Shown piece after piece: positions 43,370 to 51,950 of a stretch of 64,000 bases of DNA. Made by a program: the position numbers and the translations under genes. Below the pieces are notes generated by a model that did no database searches, had not been told where the DNA came from, and saw only the letters and a program-made list of their open reading frames with translations. How positions within the stretch are numbered: position 1 is the stretch's first letter; every line of letters starts with the position of its first letter. This stretch comes from Nitrospinota bacterium (GTDB taxonomy: Bacteria; Nitrospinota; Nitrospinia; Nitrospinales; VA-1): contig JAQCGX010000011.1 of assembly GCA_027619975.1 (NCBI GenBank), positions 16,723 through 80,722 on the forward strand, written 5' to 3'.

Positions 43370-43398
43370 TTGACATTGCGATTTGAGTTTGCTAGCGT
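43370..43398 (+). promoter_or_regulatory. Possible promoter for hflKC
   Basis: A perfect TTGACA at 43370-43375 is followed after 17 bases by TAGCGT, which matches the -10 consensus at only three of six positions. It lies about 55 bases upstream of the hflK start and after the end of the AsmA-like gene. Weak evidence. Confidence 0.35.
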
Positions 43399-43452
43399 AT
43401 CCCAATTACTTATAGGTTTAACTTTCAATCATTTTTCATAAAGAATACATAT

Positions 43453-44499
43453 ATGGCTTGGGACGACCTGCACGAACATAAGGGTCCAGAAGATCGATTC
43501 AAAGGCGGTGGCGGCGGCCCTCCAGGAGACAAACCTCCTTTTGATATTCCGCAGCTCAACATCCCGAAATTCAAACCTTCCATGTTTCTCGGAATCATTG
43601 CCCTGTTGTTAGTGATCTGGATTCTTCCAGGGACGTTTTATTTTGTCGAGCCTGATGAAGAAGGGGTGGTCACTACCTTCGGGAAGTTCAGCCGCACGAC
43701 CTCGCCAGGCCTGCATTTCAAGTTTCCTTCGCCTATCGAGCATGCCGATACGCCAAAGATTCGTCAAATCCAACGGGCCGAAATCGGTTTTCGCGCCACC
43801 GCTTCTGGACAAGTTCAACGGGTCCAGGCGGAATCGCTGATGCTGACAGGCGACCAGAATATCGTCGACATCAACCTGGTGGTTCAATACCGGATCACCG
43901 ACTCGGTCGCCTATCTGTTTAATGTGCAGCGGCCGCTCAAGCTGGTCCGGGACACCGCCGAGACCGTGATTCGCGGCATCGTCGGCAGTCGAAAAATTGA
44001 TGAAGCGTTGACTACCGGGAAGGCGGATATCCAGATCACATCTCAAGCACAGATTCAAAGTCTTCTCGATTTCTTTCAAGCCGGAATCCAGATAGTCACG
44101 GTCCAGCTTCAGGGTGTGAATCCGCCTGAGCAGGTGGCTGGCGCCTTTAAAGACGTGGTCAGCGCCCGTGAAGATAAGGAGCGAATGATCAATGAAGCCC
44201 AGGGCTACCGAAACGCCGTGATTCCAGAAGCCCGAGGCCGGTCGGCGCAAATCCTCCGGGAAGCGGAAGCTTACCGCGAAGAAAAAATCAAGAGAGCCGA
44301 GGGCGATGCAAAACGTTTTAACTCCCAATATGCAGAATACAAAAAGGCTCCCGATATCACCCGTAAGCGGATTTATCTCGAAACCATGGAAGAGATATTG
44401 CCAACCATCGATAAATTTATCATGGGGGACCAAAAACAGGGCGTATTGCCGCTTTTATCTCTGAACAAAAATTCGACCCTTCCAGAATTAAAGAAATAA
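43453..44499 (+). CDS. hflK: FtsH protease modulator HflK
   Basis: HflK and HflC form a large cage around the FtsH protease in the inner membrane and limit its access to substrates. The 348-residue protein has the family's Gly/Pro-rich N-terminus (G-G-G-G-G-P-P-G-D), a single membrane helix at about 38-62, and an SPFH/band-7 domain (V-E-P-D-E-E-G-V-V-T-T-F-G-K-F). A long Ala/Glu/Arg helix follows around 230-290. hflC follows after 13 bases. Confidence 0.95.
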   Translation: MAWDDLHEHKGPEDRFKGGGGGPPGDKPPFDIPQLNIPKFKPSMFLGIIALLLVIWILPGTFYFVEPDEEGVVTTFGKFSRTTSPGLHFKFPSPIEHADTPKIRQIQRAEIGFRATASGQVQRVQAESLMLTGDQNIVDINLVVQYRITDSVAYLFNVQRPLKLVRDTAETVIRGIVGSRKIDEALTTGKADIQITSQAQIQSLLDFFQAGIQIVTVQLQGVNPPEQVAGAFKDVVSAREDKERMINEAQGYRNAVIPEARGRSAQILREAEAYREEKIKRAEGDAKRFNSQYAEYKKAPDITRKRIYLETMEEILPTIDKFIMGDQKQGVLPLLSLNKNSTLPELKK

Positions 44500-44512
44500 A
44501 CTAAAAAATAAT

Positions 44513-45364
44513 ATGAAACAAAATACTTTTATCATTATTGGAATTTTAGCCATCGTTCTGGTCTCGTCCTCGCTGTTTACGGTGCATATGACGCAAACCG
44601 CCATCATTCTGGAACTTCAAAAACCGAAAAAGATCATCACCGAGCCAGGACTGTATTTTAAAATCCCCTTTATCCAGCAGGTCCGGTACTTCTCCAAACA
44701 GCTTCTTGACAACGATTCCCCCCCTGCGGAAGTCATCACCAAAGACAAAAAAAATCTGTTGATCGACAATTTTACCGTCTGGAAAATCGTTGACCCCTTA
44801 AAATTTCTGGAAACGGTTCGTAACGCCGAGGGAGCGGAAGCCCGGTTGGACGATATTCTATTTTCCGAGCTCAGGGTGGAAATGGGTACCCATCAACTCA
44901 TCGATATCGTCACGGAAACCCGCGAAATCATCATGGATAAGGTTTCCAAGGAAGCCAGCAAAAAGGCCTCTGAATACGGTATCGAAATCGTTGCTATACG
45001 AATCAAAAGAACGGACCTGCCGCCGGAAATTGCCAACTCCATCTTCAACCGTATGAAAACGGAACGCGAAAGAATTGCCAAGGAATACCGCTCTGAAGGA
45101 AGAGAGGAAGCTACCAAAATCCGGGCAGAGACGGATAAGGAAAAAACCATCCTGATTGCAAACGCCTACAAAAAAGAGCAGGAAACACGCGGTGAGGGGG
45201 ACGGCATATCTACCAAAATTTATGCGGAAGCGTATCAAAGCGATCCCAAGTTTTACTCGTTCATGCGCTCAATGGAAGCCTATAAAAATTCTTTTAAAAC
45301 TGACACCACTCTTCTCATGTCAAAGGAGTCCGATTTCCTGGAGTTCCTGAACAACCCGAAATAA
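44513..45364 (+). CDS. hflC: FtsH protease modulator HflC
   Basis: The 283-residue partner of HflK has an N-terminal membrane helix and the SPFH domain (E-P-G-L-Y-F-K-I-P-F). The V-W-K-I-V-D-P-L-K-F segment is present, and a helical tail has the R-A-E-T-D-K-E-K-T motif and Y-A-E-A-Y-Q. Gene order and spacing match hflKC operons in other Gram-negative bacteria. 92 bases separate it from trkA, so the next operon is probably independent. Confidence 0.95.
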   Translation: MKQNTFIIIGILAIVLVSSSLFTVHMTQTAIILELQKPKKIITEPGLYFKIPFIQQVRYFSKQLLDNDSPPAEVITKDKKNLLIDNFTVWKIVDPLKFLETVRNAEGAEARLDDILFSELRVEMGTHQLIDIVTETREIIMDKVSKEASKKASEYGIEIVAIRIKRTDLPPEIANSIFNRMKTERERIAKEYRSEGREEATKIRAETDKEKTILIANAYKKEQETRGEGDGISTKIYAEAYQSDPKFYSFMRSMEAYKNSFKTDTTLLMSKESDFLEFLNNPK

Positions 45365-45456
45365 ACCTGTAACCTTAAATACTCAGGTGCGGAGCTCCAG
45401 GATGACAGGCCAGTGTTCTATCTTGTGATACCCACCACCGGACATAAAGAACTATT

Positions 45457-46824
45457 ATGAGAATCCTCATTGTTGGAGCAGGCATTGTCGGCTTCAATCT
45501 GGCCCAGGAACTTTCCAAGGAAGGTCATGACATTGCGATCATCGACCAGAATCCAGAGAAAATGCGCCGCATTTCCGACACCCTTGATGTCCTGAGCATC
45601 ATCGGCAACGCCTGCCTCCCGACCGTACTGGTAAAAGCCGGAATCAAGAACATGGAGATGGTGATTGCAGTCACCGAAAAAGACGAAATCAACCTTCTGG
45701 TGTGTTTCCTGGCGTCCAAGTTCAATGTCAGCAAGCGGTTTGCCCGTATCCGCAACGAAGAATTTACAGAAGAAAACCGCATTTTCTCGCCGGAAGAGCT
45801 TTACATCGATCATGTCATCAATCCTGGCGACATCATCATCGACACCATTCACAAAATCATCAGCACCCCCGGTGTGGTCAACGTCGCCGAATTTGCCGAA
45901 GGAGAAATCCTCCTGCGCGAGTTTGACATCCCCGCAGACGCCCCCCTGGCAGGAAAAGAAATCCGAGAACTCAGCGGTGTCTCCGCAATGGACTCCTTCG
46001 TCATTGTTGCCATTGTCCGGCAAGGAAAACTGGTCATACCCAAGGCCGAGGACGTGATCCAGCCGGGAGATAAAATCTACACCATTATCGACAAAGAATT
46101 TTTACCCTTCCTTCTTCCCATGTTGAATAAAAGCGTGGAGGAAGTCGCAAAGGTTGTCATTTATGGCGCGAATCCATTTTCCATAAATCTGGCAAAATCC
46201 CTGGAGGAAAAAATACGGGACTTGTGCCTCATTGAACCCTCGCGAAAAAAAGCCAATCAGGCGGCGGAAATACTTTCAAGGTGCGTCGTCCATCACGGCA
46301 GTGGTACGGATATGCACCTGTTCAATGATATCAATATGAAGGATGCAGATTTTTTTCTGTCGCTTTCTGAGGACGATGAATCCAATATCCTTTCCGCCCT
46401 GCTGGCCAAAAAACATGGAGCGAAGCGGGTGCTTGTCATCACCAACGACCCTGAATATCTGCCCATCCTGGATTCCATCGGCATGGACATCACCATCAAC
46501 CCGCGCCTGATCACTGTAAGCGCTATTCTCAAACACCTGCGCAAAGGCAGGGTCATGTCGGTTTTCAAACTGATCGAGGACGCCGAAGTCATGGAAATCG
46601 GGGTCGATGCAAATTCAGCTATCGTCAACAAGAAAATTGCGAAGGTAAAATTCCCCGAAAACGCCATGATCGGCGCTTTGCTCAGAAAAGGGGAGATGAT
46701 GGTTCCCACGGATGAGATTGAAATTCAAGCCGGTGACTCGGTCATCGTTGTCGCCCTGCCGGAAGCCATCGTAAAAATCGAAAAACTGTTCGGAAGCAAA
46801 AGAAACTTTCTTCCATTCCGATGA
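45457..46824 (+). CDS. trkA: Trk system K+ uptake protein TrkA (NAD-binding regulator)
   Basis: The 455-residue peripheral membrane protein gates the TrkH channel. It has two RCK halves. The first begins R-I-L-I-V-G-A-G-I-V-G-F-N (the GxGxxG NAD site) and the second V-V-I-Y-G-A-N-P-F-S-I near residue 232; each is followed by a TrkA-C domain. The second half's glycine motif is degenerate, as in other double-RCK TrkA. Its stop overlaps the trkH start by four bases (ATGA). Confidence 0.95.
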   Translation: MRILIVGAGIVGFNLAQELSKEGHDIAIIDQNPEKMRRISDTLDVLSIIGNACLPTVLVKAGIKNMEMVIAVTEKDEINLLVCFLASKFNVSKRFARIRNEEFTEENRIFSPEELYIDHVINPGDIIIDTIHKIISTPGVVNVAEFAEGEILLREFDIPADAPLAGKEIRELSGVSAMDSFVIVAIVRQGKLVIPKAEDVIQPGDKIYTIIDKEFLPFLLPMLNKSVEEVAKVVIYGANPFSINLAKSLEEKIRDLCLIEPSRKKANQAAEILSRCVVHHGSGTDMHLFNDINMKDADFFLSLSEDDESNILSALLAKKHGAKRVLVITNDPEYLPILDSIGMDITINPRLITVSAILKHLRKGRVMSVFKLIEDAEVMEIGVDANSAIVNKKIAKVKFPENAMIGALLRKGEMMVPTDEIEIQAGDSVIVVALPEAIVKIEKLFGSKRNFLPFR

Positions 46825-48293
46825 ACATCAAGGCCATATTCAACGTTGTCGGCATCCTGCTAGTTCTTCTTTCCGGTCTGCTGTTAATCCCTATCGCAAT
46901 ATCTCTGTATTACAAAACACCCGCAATCCCAGGTTATATGAGTGGGCTTGAAGCCTTTTCCTACACCCTGATGATTTCTCTTGTTACGGGGTTAGCCTCA
47001 TGGAAACTTCTTCCTTCAGGCATCGAAAAACTGAGAGACCGGGAAGGGTTTGCCATTGTTACATTTTCCTGGTTGAGCATTGCCTTTTTTGGTTCCCTGC
47101 CATTTGTACTGACCGGCGTCTGCCCCCAGTTTATTGATGCTTTCTTTGAAAGCATGAGCGGGTTCACCACAACAGGGGCCTCTGTATTGATTGATATTGA
47201 CGCCGCTCCAAAGGAAATTTTATTTTGGAGAAGTTTGACGCAATGGGTCGGCGGTATGGGAATCATCATGCTTTCCCTTGCCATCTTTCCCATGCTGGGC
47301 ATTGGCAGTTTCCAATTGTTTAAAGCCGAAATCCCTGGAGGCGGCACGGTCGAGCGCATGCAACCCCGGCTTGCGGAAACCGCCAAGATGCTGTGGAAAA
47401 CCTATATCGTTCTCACCCTTCTGGAAATTCTTTTTCTCATGTTGGGAGGAGTCGATTTGTTCGATGCCGTCTGTCATACCTTTTCCACCGTCGCCACTGG
47501 CGGGTTCTCTCCACATAGCGAAAGCATTGGCTACTTCAAAAGCAACTACGTCCAGTCGGTCATCATCCTCTTCATGTTTCTGGGAGGAATCAACTTTGCG
47601 TTGCATTACCAGTTGGTGATCGGGAATTTTAGTGCTGTTGTCAAAAATCCGGAGTTTCGCGGATATTGTTCCATGATCGTCATCTCCATCTTGCTCGCGA
47701 CATGGGGATTGATAGAAACAGGCACCGAATCAGATGCGGCAGCCGCCTTTCAAAAGTCAGCCTTCACGATTGTTTCAATCCACTCGACCACCGGATTCGT
47801 GACCGATGATTTTAATCTATGGCCTAATTTTCTTCAGGTTCTGATCCTTGGAATCATGATGGTCGGTGGATGCTCGGGTTCCACCAGTGGGTCGTTAAAA
47901 GTCATCCGTTTCATCATATTATTGAAAGTAATCCTTCGGGAATTTCAAAAGTTGATGCACCCAAGAGCCATATTCCACGTCAAGGTGGGAGGGAAAACCA
48001 TAGAGCCCGATCATCTGACAAACGTCGTCGCACTCACATTTCTGTTTATGGGACTCACGGGTCTTAGCTGCATTCTCCTATCCTTTATGGGCGTTGACAT
48101 GACCACTTCATTGTCCGCGTCGATCGCAACCCTTTTTAATATTGGCCCTGGCCTTGGAAATGTAGGCCCCGCGGGGAATTACGCCGATCTCCCCACCCTG
48201 GGAAAAGTCATTTCGATCACCTGGATGCTGATGGGAAGATTGGAAATATTTGGCGTCATGCTGATCTTCCTGCCCATGACCTGGAGGAAATAA
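46821..48293 (+). CDS. trkH: Trk system K+ uptake protein TrkH (membrane channel)
   Basis: The 490-residue membrane protein has about ten helices and the four pore-loop repeats of the SKT family, with visible filter segments S-G-F-T-T-T-G-A-S-V, T-V-A-T-G-G-F-S, S-T-T-G-F-V and N-I-G-P-G-L-G-N-V-G-P. With TrkA it imports potassium, driven by the membrane potential. The stop codon (48291-48293) lies inside the first unit of a 36-bp tandem repeat. The Na+-pumping decarboxylase follows, so the two units jointly handle Na+/K+ balance (inference). Confidence 0.95.
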   Translation: MNIKAIFNVVGILLVLLSGLLLIPIAISLYYKTPAIPGYMSGLEAFSYTLMISLVTGLASWKLLPSGIEKLRDREGFAIVTFSWLSIAFFGSLPFVLTGVCPQFIDAFFESMSGFTTTGASVLIDIDAAPKEILFWRSLTQWVGGMGIIMLSLAIFPMLGIGSFQLFKAEIPGGGTVERMQPRLAETAKMLWKTYIVLTLLEILFLMLGGVDLFDAVCHTFSTVATGGFSPHSESIGYFKSNYVQSVIILFMFLGGINFALHYQLVIGNFSAVVKNPEFRGYCSMIVISILLATWGLIETGTESDAAAAFQKSAFTIVSIHSTTGFVTDDFNLWPNFLQVLILGIMMVGGCSGSTSGSLKVIRFIILLKVILREFQKLMHPRAIFHVKVGGKTIEPDHLTNVVALTFLFMGLTGLSCILLSFMGVDMTTSLSASIATLFNIGPGLGNVGPAGNYADLPTLGKVISITWMLMGRLEIFGVMLIFLPMTWRK

Positions 48294-48501
48294 TTTTTCC
48301 TTGTCCACTATTTAATCTGAAAAAAATAAACCATATCTGGCCACTATTTTAATGGGGCGAAAGTAAACTTTTCTCGTCCCCTATTCGATCTGACGGAAAT
48401 AATTTTTTTTCATCCCCTATTCGATCTGACGGAAATAATTTTTTTTCATCCACTATTCATTCTGACGGAAATAACATTTGATTTTGCCTATTCAATAATT
48501 T
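48285..48501. repeat. Degenerate 36-bp tandem repeat (about six units)
   Basis: Six consecutive units of 36 bases (one is 37) cover 48285-48320, 48321-48356, 48357-48393, 48394-48429, 48430-48465 and 48466-48501. Units four and five are nearly identical; the outer ones are decayed. The core reads GGAAATAATTTTTTTTCAT followed by C-C-C-C-T-A-T-T-C and A-T-C-T-G-A. The first unit overlaps the trkH stop codon. There are no unique spacers and no cas genes, so this is a minisatellite-like array, not CRISPR. It fills most of the 368-base gap before oadA; the remainder shows nothing. Confidence 0.78.
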
Positions 48502-48661
48502 AGTATCCCTTGACTCCCAGCAAGGTTTCTTTTATGTTTTTAAAGATTTGCGGGTAGGATTTATCTAAATCAGTTTTCCAAGGACATTGCCAGGGTCAAT
48601 CAAGAACACCTCCCTGGAACTTGATGAAGAATCATTCTTAAAACATAAAGGATTGCTTTTT

Positions 48662-50452
48662 ATGGGAGTGCCTCCTCGGCCAATAAAAATTACTGAAGTT
48701 GTTTTGCGGGATGCCCATCAATCCCTGCTCGCGACCCGAATGCGGACAGAGGACATGCTTCCCATTGCTGAAAAACTGGACCAGGTCGGTTTTTTTTCCC
48801 TGGAAATGTGGGGCGGAGCCACCTTCGATTCCTGCATTCGGTTTCTCAATGAGGACCCGTGGGACCGCCTCAGAAAACTCAAACAGAAAATCCCCAATAC
48901 CCCCCTTCAAATGTTGCTTCGTGGGCAGAACTGCGTGGGGTACCGACATTACGCTGATGATATCGTCGAACGGTTTGTAAAGCATTCCGCCGATGAAGGC
49001 ATGGATATCTTCCGCATTTTTGATGCGCTGAATGATTTTCGTAATATTGAAACGGCTGTCAATACGGTCAAAAAATGCGGAAAAATCGTCGAAGGAACCA
49101 TCAGCTACACCGTCAGCCCGGTCCATGATATTGAGCTCTATGTCAAAATGGCCAAACGGCTTGAGGACATGGGTTCGGATATTTTGTGCATCAAAGACAT
49201 GGCGGGCCTTTTAGTCCCCTCGGTGACACGTGATTTGATTGCGGAAATTAAAAAGAACACGAAACTGCCCATTCATCTGCACACCCATGCAACCACCGGG
49301 CTTGCGGGAATGAACATTCAGTCCGCCATAGATGCCGGCGTGGATATGATAGACACGGCCATATCCAGCTTGTCGATGGGAACCTCGCATTACCCCACGG
49401 AAAGTCTGGTGGCCGCCCTCCAGGGAACCCCTTATGACACCGGTCTCGATCTGAATATCCTGGAAGAAATTGCCAATTACTTCCAGGAGGTTCGCAAAAA
49501 CTACGCTGAGTTCGAGAGCGATTTTCATGGGGTGGATATCAATATTCTCAAATCCCAAATTCCGGGCGGAATGATCTCCAATATGGAGAATCAGCTCCGA
49601 GAACAAAATGCTCTGGACAAGTTGGCAGAGGTGCTAGAGGAAGTTCCCCGCGTCCGCAAAGATATGGGGTATCCTCCACTGGTCACGCCTACCAGCCAGA
49701 TTGTCGGTTCCCAGGCAACCCTGAACGTGCTCACCGGGGAACGCTATAAAATCATTACCAAGGAAACCCGCGGCTGTGTGTTGGGAAAATACGGAAAACT
49801 CCCCGCCCCCATTGACGCCGATTTAATGGCCAAGGTTTCGCAGGATGAAAAAGTCATTGATTGCAGACCTGCAGACTTGTTGGAACCGGAATGGAAACAA
49901 GTCACCGCAGAACTTGGCAACAAGTACACCTCTGAGGATGACCGCCTCTCCTATGCCATGTTCCCTAAAGTAGCGTTGAGTTTTTTTGAAACACGCAATA
50001 ACCCGGCTACCAAAGCGGCTGTGCCCACAACCCCTTCTAAAAAATCGACAGACAAGCCAGCCGCACCGACACCTGCTGTTCAAGCGGCGGCCCCGGGAGC
50101 TCACGCTGTATATAACGTAAATGTCAATGGTCGAAATTATCATGTGGAAGTGGGGCCAGCAGGCTCTGCCCCGGCAGGTACTCAGGCGGTAACATCTGCT
50201 CCTGCGGCGGCCCCTGCACCTGCCGCAAGCGGCCCTGTAAAGGAAGTAGTTTCCTCTCCATTACCCGGATCGGTCTTTTCCCTCAAAAGCAAAGTGGGCG
50301 ATGTCGTCAACCCAGGGGATGTATTGATCGTTCTGGAATCCATGAAAATGGAAACCGAAATAAAGTCAGCCGTCAGCGGTGTCGTTCAATCTATCTCCGT
50401 CAAAGAAGGAGATAAAATCAATACTGGCGATGAACTCCTCATCATAAGATAA
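48662..50452 (+). CDS. oadA: Oxaloacetate decarboxylase alpha subunit / PycB-type carboxyltransferase
   Basis: The carboxyltransferase TIM barrel starts with [15 protein letters not shown], has the A-G-L-L-V-P metal region and H-L-H-T-H-A-T-T-G. An Ala/Pro-rich linker leads to a biotin-carrier domain with E-S-M-K-M-E (biotinylated K562 of 596). The gene order oadA-oadB-oadG makes it the alpha subunit of the Na+-pumping decarboxylase rather than pyruvate carboxylase B. A frame from TTG 48587 adds 25 residues; ATG 48662 has AAAGGA nine bases upstream. The stop shares a base with the next start (TAATG). Confidence 0.92.
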   Translation: MGVPPRPIKITEVVLRDAHQSLLATRMRTEDMLPIAEKLDQVGFFSLEMWGGATFDSCIRFLNEDPWDRLRKLKQKIPNTPLQMLLRGQNCVGYRHYADDIVERFVKHSADEGMDIFRIFDALNDFRNIETAVNTVKKCGKIVEGTISYTVSPVHDIELYVKMAKRLEDMGSDILCIKDMAGLLVPSVTRDLIAEIKKNTKLPIHLHTHATTGLAGMNIQSAIDAGVDMIDTAISSLSMGTSHYPTESLVAALQGTPYDTGLDLNILEEIANYFQEVRKNYAEFESDFHGVDINILKSQIPGGMISNMENQLREQNALDKLAEVLEEVPRVRKDMGYPPLVTPTSQIVGSQATLNVLTGERYKIITKETRGCVLGKYGKLPAPIDADLMAKVSQDEKVIDCRPADLLEPEWKQVTAELGNKYTSEDDRLSYAMFPKVALSFFETRNNPATKAAVPTTPSKKSTDKPAAPTPAVQAAAPGAHAVYNVNVNGRNYHVEVGPAGSAPAGTQAVTSAPAAAPAPAASGPVKEVVSSPLPGSVFSLKSKVGDVVNPGDVLIVLESMKMETEIKSAVSGVVQSISVKEGDKINTGDELLIIR

Positions 50453-51645
50453 TGGAACTCACCTTCGAAAGGGCGGCAAGCCAAATTATAAATTCGACCG
50501 GGTTCACGGTCATTGAACCAGGCCAGGCGCTGATGCTGGTCATTGCCTGTGTTTTGCTTTACCTCGCCATCTGGAAAAAATTTGAGCCACTTCTGCTCCT
50601 GCCTATCGGATTTGGTTGTCTCATGGCCAATCTGCCGATGAGCACGATGATGTATACCGATGAGGGAGGCTTGCTGAATTTTTTCTACCAGGGGGTGAAG
50701 CACGAAATTATACCTCCCTTAATTTTTCTTGGGGTCGGGGCGCTCACGGATTTCGGTCCCCTGTTAGCCAATCCATCGACGCTGATGCTTGGAGCCGCGG
50801 CGCAAATCGGGATCTATTTTACCATGGTCGGAGCAGTGTATTTAGGCTTCGATTTGAAAGAAGCCAGCGCCATTGGTATTATCGGCGGCGCCGACGGCCC
50901 CACCTCGATTTTTATCGCCACTAAACTGGCTCCGCACCTGCTGGCCCCCATTGCAGTCGCGGCTTATTCCTATATGTCTCTGGTGCCGCTGATTCAACCA
51001 CCCATCATGCGCTGGTTGACAACCAAGAAAGAGCGAAAAATAAAAATGGAGCAGTTGCAGCCGATTTCTCAAACGGTCAAGATCCTGTTTCCCGTTGTGG
51101 CAACCATTGTTGTTTGTTTGATGTTGCCGGGGGTCACGCCCTTATTGGGAATGTTCATGCTGGGAAATTTATTTCGGGAAAGTGGAGTCACCGCCAGACT
51201 GCATGAAACTGCAGAAACCCATTTGATCAATATCGTCACAATCCTGCTGGCTCTGGCTGTCGGATCTTCCATGACCGCCGAATCTTTTCTGAAACTGGAA
51301 ACCATCAAAATTATTATTCTGGGTTTGCTGGCCTTTTGTGTGGCCACTGCCGGGGGAGTGCTTTTTGGAAAAATCATGTGCAAGGTCTCAGGCGGCAAGA
51401 TCAATCCGCTGATCGGGTCGGCGGGAGTTTCTGCCGTTCCTATGGCCGCCCGTGTTTCACAAAAAGTGGGAGCCGAAGAAGACCATACCAACTTCCTGTT
51501 AATGCACGCCATGGGCCCCAATGTGGCCGGAGTCATTGGAAGTGCGGTCGCGGCAGGAGTTTTTATTTCACTGTTTGGAGACGCTCCGGGCCCGGAAACG
51601 CATGCGGCAATCGAAGCTATCACTCAATCACTGGTGGCCCCTTAG
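50452..51645 (+). CDS. oadB: Na+-translocating oxaloacetate decarboxylase beta subunit
   Basis: The 397-residue integral membrane protein decarboxylates the carboxybiotin from OadA and pumps Na+ out of the cell. Multiple helices are visible, with the family segments [15 protein letters not shown], then [10 protein letters not shown]. It also has [12 protein letters not shown] and [17 protein letters not shown]. The D-G-P-T-S aspartate is the known Na+/proton coupling site. It starts on the last base of the oadA stop. Confidence 0.95.
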   Translation: MELTFERAASQIINSTGFTVIEPGQALMLVIACVLLYLAIWKKFEPLLLLPIGFGCLMANLPMSTMMYTDEGGLLNFFYQGVKHEIIPPLIFLGVGALTDFGPLLANPSTLMLGAAAQIGIYFTMVGAVYLGFDLKEASAIGIIGGADGPTSIFIATKLAPHLLAPIAVAAYSYMSLVPLIQPPIMRWLTTKKERKIKMEQLQPISQTVKILFPVVATIVVCLMLPGVTPLLGMFMLGNLFRESGVTARLHETAETHLINIVTILLALAVGSSMTAESFLKLETIKIIILGLLAFCVATAGGVLFGKIMCKVSGGKINPLIGSAGVSAVPMAARVSQKVGAEEDHTNFLLMHAMGPNVAGVIGSAVAAGVFISLFGDAPGPETHAAIEAITQSLVAP

Positions 51646-51654
51646 GAAATTCTA

Positions 51655-51927
51655 ATGGACAATCTTATATTGACATCCTTGACCGTTTCAGCAATTTCCA
51701 TGACGGTTATTTTTCTGGCTCTGACGGTTCTTATTTTCGCCATCCGCTTGCTGGTCCACTTCATTCCCTATGTGGAGCCCCCAAAGCCCACACCAAGAGC
51801 CCAGCCAACTCCGACATCTGCGGCGGTAGAAACGGACGAAGACATAGCCGTCATCACGTCGGTCATGACCTCCCACCTCAGTCAGTTGCCAGGAAACCTC
51901 CAGGTCATAAATATTCAATCCCGCTGA
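51655..51927 (+). CDS. oadG: Oxaloacetate decarboxylase gamma-like subunit
   Basis: The 90-residue protein has one membrane helix at about residues 8-38, then a Pro-rich linker (Y-V-E-P-P-K-P-T-P-R-A-Q-P-T-P) and a short charged tail. This is the OadG form, which stabilises the alpha-beta complex. Sequence conservation in this family is low, so the assignment rests on size, topology and position nine bases after oadB. Confidence 0.78.
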   Translation: MDNLILTSLTVSAISMTVIFLALTVLIFAIRLLVHFIPYVEPPKPTPRAQPTPTSAAVETDEDIAVITSVMTSHLSQLPGNLQVINIQSR

Positions 51928-51950
51928 TTGATTGGCCTGCTAAAAAAGGG

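Noticed and set aside
48285..48501. CRISPR array
   Set aside because: The 36-base units are contiguous with no unique spacers, the copies are degenerate, and no cas genes are present. It is a tandem repeat.
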